From Streptomyces sp. CNH099 (GTDB taxonomy: Bacteria > Actinomycetota > Actinomycetes > Streptomycetales > Streptomycetaceae): a stretch of 64,000 nt of DNA. This document shows positions 25,830 to 34,238 of the stretch, one piece after another (position 1 is the stretch's first letter; every line of letters starts with the position of its first letter). Under the pieces are notes generated by a model. It did not search any database, was not told the origin of the DNA, and worked only from the letters and a program-made list of their open reading frames with translations. The stretch spans positions 1 to 64,000 of the forward strand of contig AZWL01000012.1 of the NCBI GenBank assembly GCA_000514715.1, given 5' to 3'. The position numbers and the translations under genes were made by a program.

Positions 25830-27311
25830 CTACGCGCGCCGCGCACCCGCGCCCGCGCCCGCGGCGGTTCCCGGCCCCGTCCCCGTCCCCGTCCCCGTCC
25901 CCGTGGCGCCCGCGCCCTCCGCCGCCCGGCCGCGCCGCCGCCGCACCTTCGAGCGCCGGGGGCGCTCGCCGTCCGCGGCCGGCCCGGTGCGCAGCGCCAG
26001 CCAGAGCCGTACCTCCGCACCGCCCAGCACCGAGCGGCCGATCCGCACGTCCCCGCCGGTCGACTCGGCGACCCGCCGCACGATGTCCAGGCCCAGCCCC
26101 GTCGACCCCGGCCCGCCCTGCCCCCGCCCGCGGGTCAGCGCCGTAGCGGGGTCGGGGATGCCGGGGCCGGCGTCGGAGGCGAGCACGATGACGGCGTCGC
26201 CGGCGTGGTGCACGTCGACGGAGAAGGCCGTGCCCTCCGGGGTGTGCCGGAAGACGTTGCCGACGAGCGCGTCGATCGCGGCGACCAGCTCGGCGCGGGC
26301 GACCGGCACCTGCGCCGGCCGGTCCGCCCCGGCCAGCCGCACGGGCCGCCGCTCGTCCTCGGCCAGCGCCGACCAGAACTCCATCCGCTCCCTGATGACC
26401 GCGGAGACGTCGCAGCCGACCACCGCCGCCGCCCGCTGCCCGGCGGGCCCACCGCGCTGCTCGCGCACGGTGGCGATGATGTGGTCGATCTCGCGCTCCA
26501 GCTGGGCCACCGCCTGCCGGGTCTGCTCGGCGGCGCCGCTGTCGCCGAGGGAGGCGGCGTTGAGCCGCAGCACGGTCAGCGGGGTGCGCAGCCGGTGGGA
26601 GAGGTCGGCGGCCAGCTCCCGCTCGTTGGCGAGGAGCAGCGCGACCTGGTCGGCCATCGAGTTGAACGCCGCGGCCGCCGAGCGCAGTTCGGACGGCCCG
26701 GACTCCTCGACCCGGACGCCGAGCCGCCCCTCCCCCAGGTCGTGCGCGGCGCCCGCGAGCCGGCGCGCGGGCCGTACCATCCGGGTGCCGAGCCGGTCCG
26801 CGACGGCGACGGAGCCGGCGACCAGCGCAAGACCGACGCCCCCCAGCACCAGCCACGCCAGCGCCACGCCCTCGGTCAGCTCGCCCGCCGGCACGAACAC
26901 CTCCACCACCGCGACCCGGCCGCCCTCGACGGCGATGGGCTGCAGCAGCGCGTGCCCGCCGTCGACGGCAACCAGCGACGACGTGCCGGCGCCGGAGGCG
27001 CGCTCCACGTCGGCCGCGCCGGCCCGCGGCTCGCCGAGCCGTACCGCGGACATGTCCGCCCCGGTCCCGCGCGGCACGTGCACCGCGATCCGCCCGGCCG
27101 CGCCGGCCCGGGTGCTGCCGACCGCGCGCTCCAGCTGCGCGGCGTCGGTGGTGATCGCCAGAGCCGGGCCGATGCCGGCGGCGATCCGCTCGGCGTTGGT
27201 CAGCGCCCGGTCGCGCGCCATCTCCTTGACGACGAGCCCCAGCGGCACGGCGAACGCGACCACGACCATCACCGTGACCGCCAGGCAGACCTTCACCAGC
27301 GCCCACCTCAT
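25830..27311 (-). CDS. Membrane sensor histidine kinase
   Basis: A 493-residue kinase. Membrane helices at about 5-29 and 149-171 flank a 120-residue extracytoplasmic sensor; HAMP follows at about 172-225. The phospho-acceptor is H239 in DLSHRLRTPLTVLRL. The ATPase has an N-box (NVFRHTPEG), G1 (DAGPGIPD) and G2 (TGLGLDIV). The last 60 residues are a low-complexity basic then Gly/Thr/Ala tail encoded by a hexanucleotide repeat. It follows its response regulator by 19 bp. Signal unknown. From memory an orthologous pair lies beside bglC in S. coelicolor. Confidence 0.9.
   Translation of the reverse strand: MRWALVKVCLAVTVMVVVAFAVPLGLVVKEMARDRALTNAERIAAGIGPALAITTDAAQLERAVGSTRAGAAGRIAVHVPRGTGADMSAVRLGEPRAGAADVERASGAGTSSLVAVDGGHALLQPIAVEGGRVAVVEVFVPAGELTEGVALAWLVLGGVGLALVAGSVAVADRLGTRMVRPARRLAGAAHDLGEGRLGVRVEESGPSELRSAAAAFNSMADQVALLLANERELAADLSHRLRTPLTVLRLNAASLGDSGAAEQTRQAVAQLEREIDHIIATVREQRGGPAGQRAAAVVGCDVSAVIRERMEFWSALAEDERRPVRLAGADRPAQVPVARAELVAAIDALVGNVFRHTPEGTAFSVDVHHAGDAVIVLASDAGPGIPDPATALTRGRGQGGPGSTGLGLDIVRRVAESTGGDVRIGRSVLGGAEVRLWLALRTGPAADGERPRRSKVRRRRGRAAEGAGATGTGTGTGTGPGTAAGAGAGARRA
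25875..25904. repeat. Hexanucleotide tandem repeat in the kinase tail
   Basis: Five copies of CCCCGT encode the alternating Gly-Thr stretch near the kinase C-terminus. Because the unit is six bases, a change in copy number alters length by two residues per unit without a frameshift. Confidence 0.85.
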
Positions 27312-27330
27312 GACTGCCCTCGCGACTGCC

Positions 27331-28032
27331 TCACAGCGGAGGGCTCCCGGGCGGCGGCTCCAGCTTCACGCCGACGCCGCGCAGGGTGTGCAGGTAGCGG
27401 GGGTTGGCGGCGGTCTCGCCCAGCTTGCGGCGCAGCCAGGACAGATGGACGTCGATGGTCTGGTCGTCGCCGTACGACTGCCGCCACACCTCGGACAGCA
27501 GCTCCCGGCGGGGTACGACCACGCCGGGCTGCCCGGCGAGGAACGCCAGCAGGTCGAACTCGCGGCGGGTCAGGTCCAGTTCCCGGCCGTCCAGCTGCGC
27601 GCGGCGCCGCCGCAGGTCGACGGCGAGCCCGCCGACGCGCAGCTCCCGCGGCGGCGGGGCGGCGGCGCGGCCGTGGGCGCGGCGCAGCACGGCGCCGAGG
27701 CGCGCCTGCAGGTGCTCGACGGAGAAGGGCTTGACGAGGTAGTCGTCGGCGCCGTCGTTGAGCAGGCGTACGGTCTCGGACTCGTCGTCCCGCGCGGTGG
27801 CGACGATCACCGGCACGTCGGTGATGCCGCGGAGCATCTTCAGCGCCTCGGCGCCGTCGAGGTCGGGCAGCCCGAGGTCGAGGATCACGACGTCGAAGCC
27901 GTGGTGCGCGACCTCGCGAAGCGCCTCCAGCGCCGTGCCCACGCTGCGCACGGTGTGGGCGGCGTCCGTCAGATGCCTGATCAGCGCGGAGCGCACGAAC
28001 TGGTCGTCCTCCACCACCAGCACACTTGCCAT
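27331..28032 (-). CDS. OmpR/PhoB-family response regulator
   Basis: A 233-residue regulator. The receiver domain carries acidic residues VVEDD near 10, phospho-acceptor D52 in VILDLGLPD and K101 in LVKPFS. A winged-helix output domain (about 130-225, LTRREFDLLAFLAGQPG) ends with the usual RGVGVKLEP strand. It is the partner of the kinase 19 bp downstream. It is divergent from a secreted-protein gene 155 bp away, a possible target. Confidence 0.92.
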   Translation of the reverse strand: MASVLVVEDDQFVRSALIRHLTDAAHTVRSVGTALEALREVAHHGFDVVILDLGLPDLDGAEALKMLRGITDVPVIVATARDDESETVRLLNDGADDYLVKPFSVEHLQARLGAVLRRAHGRAAAPPPRELRVGGLAVDLRRRRAQLDGRELDLTRREFDLLAFLAGQPGVVVPRRELLSEVWRQSYGDDQTIDVHLSWLRRKLGETAANPRYLHTLRGVGVKLEPPPGSPPL

Positions 28033-28187
28033 GCCCGGCAACGTACGCCATCGGCGCGCCGCGCGCCGCCCCCGCGGCCGGCCCGGTGCCGGTCCGGCGG
28101 GAGCGCGTGCGTCCGCCGGGGGCGCGCGGGCGGGCGGTTCCGGCGGCCGTGCGGCACGGCGGGGGCGGGTGCGGCAGGATGTGACCG

Positions 28188-28784
28188 ATGCGTCGAAGGT
28201 TCGTGCACGCACTGGCGTGGACCCTGGCGACACTGACGGCCGTGACGGTGTCGTGGCTCGGGGTCCGGCTCATGCTGGACAGCACCTCCGACCGGCCGCA
28301 CGCGGTGCCCCTGTCGGGCGGCGCGCCGTCGGCGCGGGAGTCGTCGGAACCGCCGTCGGTCGGCACGGCCACGGAGCGGCCGCCGCGTCCCTCGCCGACA
28401 CCGACGCGGACGCCGGATTCGCCGTCCGCCCCGGCGGGTTCGGAGGGGGCGGAGGAGCCGGAGGAGCCGGAGCCTACGGAGAGCCCGGCCGGCGCGGACG
28501 GGTCCCGGGCGGCGGGCGAGACCGCGCAGGGCGACCGCCCGGCCGGGAGCGGGGCGGTGGACGTGCAGACGTTTCCGGTGGCCGGCGGGCGGGTGACGTT
28601 CGAGATGGCCGGGGGCGCGGCGGAGTTGGTGTCGGCGACGCCGCAGGCCGGGTGGCAGATGCAGATCTGGGAGCAGACGAGCTGGATCCGGGTGGACTTC
28701 GTCGCGGGCGACCGGCGGACGTCGGTGATCTGCACCTGGCACGACAGCGCGCCGCGGGTGGAGACGAACGAGTACCCGTCGTGA
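28188..28784 (+). CDS. Membrane-anchored extracytoplasmic protein, function unknown
   Basis: A 198-residue protein. An N-terminal helix (about 8-30) acts as signal or anchor. A long Pro/Ser/Thr/Glu-rich spacer (about 45-120) leads to a compact C-terminal domain (about 125-198, VQTFPVAGGRVTFEMAGGAAELVSATP onward in short). No enzyme motif. The ATG at 28188 lies 7 nt after CAGGAT, a -10-like hexamer, so the mRNA may be leaderless. It is divergent from the two-component operon and may belong to its circuit. Confidence 0.75.
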   Translation: MRRRFVHALAWTLATLTAVTVSWLGVRLMLDSTSDRPHAVPLSGGAPSARESSEPPSVGTATERPPRPSPTPTRTPDSPSAPAGSEGAEEPEEPEPTESPAGADGSRAAGETAQGDRPAGSGAVDVQTFPVAGGRVTFEMAGGAAELVSATPQAGWQMQIWEQTSWIRVDFVAGDRRTSVICTWHDSAPRVETNEYPS

Positions 28785-28805
28785 CCCGCGCGCCCGCCCT
28801 TCTCC

Positions 28806-29663
28806 TCAGGAGAAGACCTCCGGCGGCGGCGCCGGCGAGTCCGCCGCCGTGGCGTCCGTCACCGGCCGGGCGCCGGCCGTGAAGTCCCGCAGCCCGCGGC
28901 CGTGTTCGACGCGGCCGGGGTGCGGGTCGGTGGCAGCCCGGCGGGTCAGCTCGGCGACCGGCAGCGGGACGGCGGAGGCGAGGAGCACGGCGTTGCCGAA
29001 GCGCCGGCCGCGCCAGACGGCCGGGGCGGCGGTGACGCACAGCTCCGGGAAGACCGCGGCGGCGGTGGCGGTCTGCGCCCGCAGGTACGCCAGCGGCGGC
29101 CCGTCGGCGAGGTTCGCGGCGTAGCGGCCGGCGGGGCCCAGCACCCTGCGCACCTCGCCCAGGAACTCCGTGCTCGTCAGGTGCGCGGGCGTGCGCGCGC
29201 CGCGGAAGACGTCCCCGACGACCAGGTCCGCCCAGCCGTCCGGCACCCGGGCGAGCACCGCGCGGGCGTCGCCGGTCCGCACCCGGATCCGCGCCCGCTC
29301 GGGCAGCGGCAGTTCGGCGCGGACCAGCGCGGTGAGCCGGCCGTCGACCTCGACGGCCTGCTGGACGGAGCGGGGGCGGGTGGCGGCGACGTAGCGCGGC
29401 AGGGTCAGCGCGCCGCCGCCGAGGTGCAGCACCCGCACCGGGCGGCCGGGCGGGGCGGCGAGGTCGACGGCGTGGCCGAGGCGGCGCTGGTACTCGAACT
29501 CCAGGTGCGTCGGGTCGTCGAGGTCGACGTGGGACTGCGGGGCGCCGTCGAGGAGCAGCACCCAGCCGCGCGGGCGGTCGGGGTCGGGGCGCAGTTCCGC
29601 GGTGCCGCCGTCCACCTCCGCCACGACGGGGCTGCGCCCGCCGCGCGACCTCTGCCTGGCCAC
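28806..29663 (-). CDS. Spermidine-synthase-like methyltransferase-fold protein
   Basis: A 285-residue protein with the Rossmann fold of the spermidine synthase family: VRVLHLGGGALTLPRYV is the nucleotide-binding motif I, then EVDGRL and DLVVGDVFRG. The catalytic Asp region GDVFRG lacks the full polyamine-binding signature of true spermidine synthases, so the substrate is open. GTG start at 29663. It converges on the preceding secreted-protein gene with a 21-bp gap. Confidence 0.8.
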   Translation of the reverse strand: MARQRSRGGRSPVVAEVDGGTAELRPDPDRPRGWVLLLDGAPQSHVDLDDPTHLEFEYQRRLGHAVDLAAPPGRPVRVLHLGGGALTLPRYVAATRPRSVQQAVEVDGRLTALVRAELPLPERARIRVRTGDARAVLARVPDGWADLVVGDVFRGARTPAHLTSTEFLGEVRRVLGPAGRYAANLADGPPLAYLRAQTATAAAVFPELCVTAAPAVWRGRRFGNAVLLASAVPLPVAELTRRAATDPHPGRVEHGRGLRDFTAGARPVTDATAADSPAPPPEVFS

Positions 29664-29712
29664 CCGCCCAGTATCCCCCGCCCCAGCGGGGGCCGCCGGG
29701 CGGGTGCGCTTC

Positions 29713-30087
29713 TCAGAAGCGCTCCGCCGCCTCGATCGTACGGGCCGCCTCGCACAGCGCCGCCGCCAGCAGCACCGGGTCCGTCACCGGCGCCGCGTCC
29801 TGCGGCGGCACCAGCCAGTGGGTCCCGGCCACCGGCGGTGCGGACGGCCCGCGGTGCAGCGTCGGGGTGCACGCGCTGCCCGGCAGGTCCCAGCGCTCCG
29901 CCGTGCCGGGCGGCACGAGGAAGCCCAGGGTGTCGACCCCGCCGTCGTGCAGCACGGGCCCGACGGCCGTGCGCAGCCGGAGGATGTCGACCGCTTCGAG
30001 ACCGTGTCTGGCCGGGACGGTGACCAGGTCACACGGGTCCGCGGCGGCCCTCGTACCGACAGTGGCCTCCCCGCCGGTGTCCGGCAC
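29713..30087 (-). CDS. Conserved actinobacterial hypothetical protein
   Basis: A 124-residue protein. FLVPPGTAERWDLPGS and GTHWLVPPQD are its distinctive parts, reminiscent of short Streptomyces proteins loosely related to prim-pol N-terminal domains, but no DxD motif is present. The GTG at 30087 has GGAGGGG upstream. No function can be given. Confidence 0.6.
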   Translation of the reverse strand: MPDTGGEATVGTRAAADPCDLVTVPARHGLEAVDILRLRTAVGPVLHDGGVDTLGFLVPPGTAERWDLPGSACTPTLHRGPSAPPVAGTHWLVPPQDAAPVTDPVLLAAALCEAARTIEAAERF

Positions 30088-30332
30088 AGGAACCCCTCCT
30101 CATCCAGTCCCCGTCGTCGATCCCCCGGTCCTCTCCACATCCAACGCGCCGACCGCGTCAACGGCACGGCGTGCGGTCGACGCAAAGGATGGCGGTTTAT
30201 AGCGGATCGGCGGCTCCGGGTCCCCCATATCGGCAGACTCTCCGTGGCGGCGCACGCACCGTGGGTACGGTCGCGCCGTTGCAGACCGTCAGTTGCCGAG
30301 CGACACGAGCCCCCTCAGGGAGGACAGCGGAC

Positions 30333-31559
30333 GTGGCCGCCCCACCCGAACGATCGCGCCGCAACACCGCCTTCCGCGAACTGCGCGGCACCCGCTCCCC
30401 CGGCGAGTTCGCCGCGGCGGTGCGGCGGGCCGCGCGGGAGATCGGCGAGCAGGTCTCCTGTGACGCGCGCTACGTGGGCCGCGTCGAGTCCGGCGAGATC
30501 CGGTGTCCCAACTACGCGTACGAGCGCGTGTTCCTGCACATGTTCCCGGGCCGCACGCTGGCGGACCTCGGCTTCGAGCCGCGGGAGGCGGTACGCGGCC
30601 GGAGGGCGCGAAGTTCCGGAGGCGCACCCCCGTGCGCATCCGTGCGCCCCGCCCGGGCCCGTACCGCCGAGTTCCCCGAGGCGGCGGTGGCGGAGGCGGT
30701 CCGCCGCATCCGGCTGCACGACGACCGGCACGGCGCCGACGACCTCTACGCCCGCGCCGGCCGGACGCTGCACACCGCCCGCGCCCTGCTCCCGGAGGCC
30801 GCCCTGCGCCCCGGTGCGGGCGCCGGGCTGCACAGCGCCGCCGGCGAGCTGGCCATCTCCGTCGGCTGGCTGGCGCACGACTCCGGCCGCTACGCCGACG
30901 CCCGCTCCCACTACGCCGAGGCCCTCGCCACCGCCCGGCTCGCCGACGACCCGGCCCTGGAGGCGCACGTCTTCTCCAACACCGCCTTCCTGGCCCGCGA
31001 CACCGGCCGCCCGCACGAGGCCGTACGCGCCGCCCAGGCCGGCCGCCGCGCCGCCGCCGCGCTCGGCTCCGACCGGCTGCGCTCGCTGCTGGCCGCCCGC
31101 GAAGCCGGCGGCTGGGCGCTGCTCGGCGACCGCGCCGCGACCCACGAGGCGCTGGCCGCCGCCCGCGACCTGTTCGACCGGGGCGCGGCGGACGAGGGCC
31201 CGGAGTGGATGTCGTTCTACGGCGAGGCCGAGCTGACCGGCCTGGAGGCACAGTGCTGGGCGGCGCTCGGCGAGCACCCCCGCGCCGTCGAGTGCGCCCG
31301 CGGCGCCGTACTCCTGCAGGACCCGCACTTCGCCCGCAACACCGCCCTGTTCACCGCGGAGCTGGCCGACAACCTCGCCGCCGCCGGCCGCCCCGACGAG
31401 GCGGCCGCGGCGGCCGGCCGCGCGCTCACGCTGCTCGACGCGGTACGGTCGGCGCGGGTACGGGCCATGCTCGACGGCACCGCGGACCGGCTGCGGCGCT
31501 GGTCCGGCACCGCCGAGGTGGACGTCTTCCTGACGCGCATGAGACCGGTTTCCGCCTGA
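30333..31559 (+). CDS. HTH plus tetratricopeptide-like transcriptional regulator
   Basis: A 408-residue protein. The N-terminal 70 residues form a helix-turn-helix-type domain (SPGEFAAAVRRAAREIGEQVSC and CDARYVGRVESGEIRCPNYAYERVF in part). After a short Arg/Pro linker the rest is an alpha-helical repeat domain of TPR type (about 120-400). Similar regulators are abundant in Streptomyces and often act beside small peptide or membrane genes. The GTG at 30333 has AGGGAGG at about 30317. It lies 168 bp upstream of the PAP2 gene, whose promoter region carries a tandem palindrome. Confidence 0.8.
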   Translation: MAAPPERSRRNTAFRELRGTRSPGEFAAAVRRAAREIGEQVSCDARYVGRVESGEIRCPNYAYERVFLHMFPGRTLADLGFEPREAVRGRRARSSGGAPPCASVRPARARTAEFPEAAVAEAVRRIRLHDDRHGADDLYARAGRTLHTARALLPEAALRPGAGAGLHSAAGELAISVGWLAHDSGRYADARSHYAEALATARLADDPALEAHVFSNTAFLARDTGRPHEAVRAAQAGRRAAAALGSDRLRSLLAAREAGGWALLGDRAATHEALAAARDLFDRGAADEGPEWMSFYGEAELTGLEAQCWAALGEHPRAVECARGAVLLQDPHFARNTALFTAELADNLAAAGRPDEAAAAAGRALTLLDAVRSARVRAMLDGTADRLRRWSGTAEVDVFLTRMRPVSA

Positions 31560-31634
31560 TCGGGCGGAGCGGGGCAACCTTTCCGGATCATTCCGCGTCT
31601 TTCTGGCTCCCGCCACCGTTCGGTGGGCGGGATA

Positions 31635-31669
31635 TACACCGTGCGGTGGGCTGACGTACACCGTACGGT
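31635..31669. promoter_or_regulatory. Tandem operator-like repeats before the PAP2 gene
   Basis: TACACCGTGCGGT at 31635-31647 and TACACCGTACGGT at 31657-31669 are 22 bp apart centre to centre, two helical turns. The second contains the perfect palindrome ACCGTACGGT. This suggests cooperative binding of a dimeric regulator. Confidence 0.55.
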
Positions 31670-31727
31670 TGACCGTGGGCCACGTGGGGCGGCCCGCAGC
31701 GGGGAAGCGGAGACGGAGAGCCGGACC

Positions 31728-32774
31728 ATGCGAGTGAGGCAGCGTTGGTGGACGGAGCTGATGCTCCTCGTCGTGGTCTACGTGGCGTACTCGGCCGGCA
31801 GACTGCTCGCCCGCGGAGACGTCACCACGGCCGTCGACAACGGCCTGGCGCTGCTCGACATCGAGAAGACCCTGCACATCAACTTCGAAGACCCGCTGAA
31901 CAGACTCTTCACCGCCCACGCGGCGATCGGCGTCCCCGCCGACTTCATCTACGCCTCGCTGCACTACCTCGTCACGCCCGTGGTCCTGGTGTGGGTGTGG
32001 CTGCGCCACCGCGTGGACTACCGGCGCTACCGCACCTGGCTGCTGCTCTCCACCCTGGTGGCCCTCGTCGGCTTCGTCCTCATGCCCACCTGCCCGCCGC
32101 GGCTGCTGGACCCGGCGTACGGGTTCGTCGACACGATGGCGCAGTACTCGTCGTACGGCTGGTGGGGCGGCGAGGCGAGCGCGCCGCGCGGGTTCGGCGG
32201 GCTGACCAACCAGTACGCGGCGATGCCGAGCCTCCACGTGGGCTGGGCACTGTGGTGCGCGGTGGTGCTGTGGCGGCTCGCGCCGCACACCCCGGTGCGG
32301 CTGCTGGGCGTCGCGTACCCGCTCGTCACCACCATCGTGGTGATGGGCACCGCCAACCACTACTTCCTCGACGCCGTCGCCGGCGCCGCCGTCATGGGCC
32401 TCGGCTGGCTGCTGCTGCGCCCGTCGCTGCGGATCGCCGACGGCGTCCGGCGCCGGGTCCTGCAGCTCGCCGCCCGCGCCGGCAGCCGCGGGACGCCCGC
32501 GGGCGGCGGCGTGGTCGCCGCCGGCGGCCCGCGGCCCGACGACGCGGACGACGCCGGGGACCCGGCCGACGACCGCGCCCCGGAGAAGGTCGGCACCGGC
32601 GCGGCCGGCACCCCCTCCGGCGACGAACCCGACCCGCCCGCGGTCCCGAGCCCGCGCGCCAGCGACGACGTCCCGGCCCCGGGCGACCCGCCGGCGCCGC
32701 CGGGCGGCAGACGGGCACCGGCGGAGCACCGCGGGGGCACGGCGCAGTTGATGTGCCGGAGAATGGCGTACTGA
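31728..32774 (+). CDS. PAP2-superfamily membrane phosphatase/transferase
   Basis: A 348-residue membrane protein with about six helices in residues 8-245 and a disordered Pro/Asp/Gly-rich cytosolic tail (about 260-348). PSLHVGW and ANHYFLDAVAG supply the conserved His and Asp of the PAP2/AUR1 family, which act on lipid phosphates such as phosphatidate, undecaprenyl-PP or inositol lipids. Start set at ATG 31728. It lies downstream of tandem operator-like repeats. Confidence 0.85.
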   Translation: MRVRQRWWTELMLLVVVYVAYSAGRLLARGDVTTAVDNGLALLDIEKTLHINFEDPLNRLFTAHAAIGVPADFIYASLHYLVTPVVLVWVWLRHRVDYRRYRTWLLLSTLVALVGFVLMPTCPPRLLDPAYGFVDTMAQYSSYGWWGGEASAPRGFGGLTNQYAAMPSLHVGWALWCAVVLWRLAPHTPVRLLGVAYPLVTTIVVMGTANHYFLDAVAGAAVMGLGWLLLRPSLRIADGVRRRVLQLAARAGSRGTPAGGGVVAAGGPRPDDADDAGDPADDRAPEKVGTGAAGTPSGDEPDPPAVPSPRASDDVPAPGDPPAPPGGRRAPAEHRGGTAQLMCRRMAY

Positions 32775-32864
32775 GCACCCGCGGCGGGCGGGACGCGGAA
32801 CACCCCGCCGCGGCGGTACCCCGGTACGGCTGCCGTGTCGGTGGGGCGTGCCAGACTGCGGCCC

Positions 32865-34238
32865 GTGGAACGTACGACCGCTACGGGTGACGCGGCCCCC
32901 GAACCCGCGCTGCGCCGCCGGCTCGACGCGCTGCGCGGCGCGGACGTGCCGCCGCGCGCCCTGGACGCGCGGGCGCTGGCCGCGCTGGCGGCCAACCCCG
33001 GCTGCCGCCGCCGGACGCTGCTGGACGGCGCCGGGATCGACAAGGGCGCGCTCGCCGAGGCGCTGGGCAGACCGGCGCCGTTCGGGCAGTCGCAGTTCGC
33101 CTTCGCCCGCGGCAACGCCTTCGAGGCCCGTATCACCGCCGACGACGGCGCCGAGCTGCTGGGCCTGCTCGCCGAGCGCACCGGCGCGGCCCCGCCGGAC
33201 CCCGCCGCCGTCCGCGTCCCCGACCTCGCCGCCCCCGGCCCCCGCGGGCGCACCGAGCGCACCCGGCTGGCGATCGCCGAGGCGGTGGCGGCCGGCGGCT
33301 GGACGCTGCTGCGGCACCCGATGGTCAGCCTGGAGGTCGCGGGCGCCCCGGTCTACCTGGAGCCGGACGCGGCGGTCGTCGGGCCGGACGGCCGCTGCAC
33401 GGTGGTCGAGATCAAGTCCTTCCCGATCCTCGACGGCTCCGCCGACCCGGCGAAGGTCGGCGGAGCGGCCCGGCAGGCGGCGGTGTACGTGCTGGCGCTG
33501 CGGCCGCACTGCGAGGTGCACGACAGCGTGCTGCTGGTGTGCCCGAAGGACTTCTCCAACCAGCCGGTCGCCGAGCCCGTGGACGTACGCAAGCAGCTCG
33601 CCGCCACCCGCCGCCAGCTCGCCCGGCTCACCCGCCTCGAAGCGATCGCCGCCGCGCTGCCGGCGGACCTGAGCCTGGACGTGCGCCAGCCGCCGCCGCG
33701 GCTCACGGCGGCGGTGGAGGCGGTGGAGGCCGCGTACGCGCCGGAGTGCCTGGCGGCGTGCGAGCTGGCGTTCCACTGCCGCGCGCGGGCGCGGGAGCGC
33801 GGGGACGTGACGGCCCTGGGCCGCGGGGTACGCGGCGAGCTGGGCGGTCTGCGCACGGTGGCGGAGGTCGTGGCGGCGGCGTCGGGCGCGCGGGAGCCGG
33901 CCGCGGCGCGGCAGGAGCCCGGAGGACCGGAACCGGCCGTGGCGGCCCCGGAAGGCCCGTGGCGGTTCGGCCCCGCGGCCGAACCGGTGGGCTCGGGGAG
34001 CCCTGCGGAGCCGGCCGACCCCGCCGTCGCGGGGCTGCGGCGCGCCGCGGCGCTGCGCGCCGAGGCGCTGTCCGCGGCGACGGCCGCCGGCGGCGCAGCC
34101 CCGGATGCGGCCCCCGGCACCCCCGAACCCGAACCCGGCACTCCCGGACCCGACGTTCGCGGCTCTGCCGCCCCGGAGCCCGGCGCTTCCGGGCCCGGCG
34201 GTCCGCGTTCCGCGCCGGAGGCGGGAGGCGGCGCGTGA
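32865..34238 (+). CDS. Cas4/Dna2-type PD-(D/E)xK nuclease with Fe-S cysteines
   Basis: A 457-residue protein. Residues 80-215 carry RecB/Cas4-family nuclease motifs in order: E87 in GNAFEARI, H151, D168 in YLEPDAAVV, E182-x-K184 in VVEIKSF and Q204 in RQAAVYV. C47 upstream and C295-x3-C299-x5-C305 downstream fit the one-plus-three cysteine pattern of the [4Fe-4S] cluster in Cas4, AddB and Dna2. The last 115 residues are an Ala/Pro/Glu-rich tail. Start: GTG 32865, 7 nt after CAGACT (leaderless-type); an in-frame GTG at 32835 is possible. The stop overlaps the next gene (GTGA). Probable 5'-3' or end-processing DNA exonuclease working with the helicase two genes downstream. Confidence 0.8.
   Translation: MERTTATGDAAPEPALRRRLDALRGADVPPRALDARALAALAANPGCRRRTLLDGAGIDKGALAEALGRPAPFGQSQFAFARGNAFEARITADDGAELLGLLAERTGAAPPDPAAVRVPDLAAPGPRGRTERTRLAIAEAVAAGGWTLLRHPMVSLEVAGAPVYLEPDAAVVGPDGRCTVVEIKSFPILDGSADPAKVGGAARQAAVYVLALRPHCEVHDSVLLVCPKDFSNQPVAEPVDVRKQLAATRRQLARLTRLEAIAAALPADLSLDVRQPPPRLTAAVEAVEAAYAPECLAACELAFHCRARARERGDVTALGRGVRGELGGLRTVAEVVAAASGAREPAAARQEPGGPEPAVAAPEGPWRFGPAAEPVGSGSPAEPADPAVAGLRRAAALRAEALSAATAAGGAAPDAAPGTPEPEPGTPGPDVRGSAAPEPGASGPGGPRSAPEAGGGA

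Noticed and set aside
29713..30087. A second primase-polymerase
   Set aside because: Only loose similarity; no DxD or His motif and the length is too short.
30315..33776. A long minus-strand open frame across the HTH-TPR, PAP2 and nuclease genes
   Set aside because: Shadow of three plus-strand genes with recognisable domains; no domain of its own.
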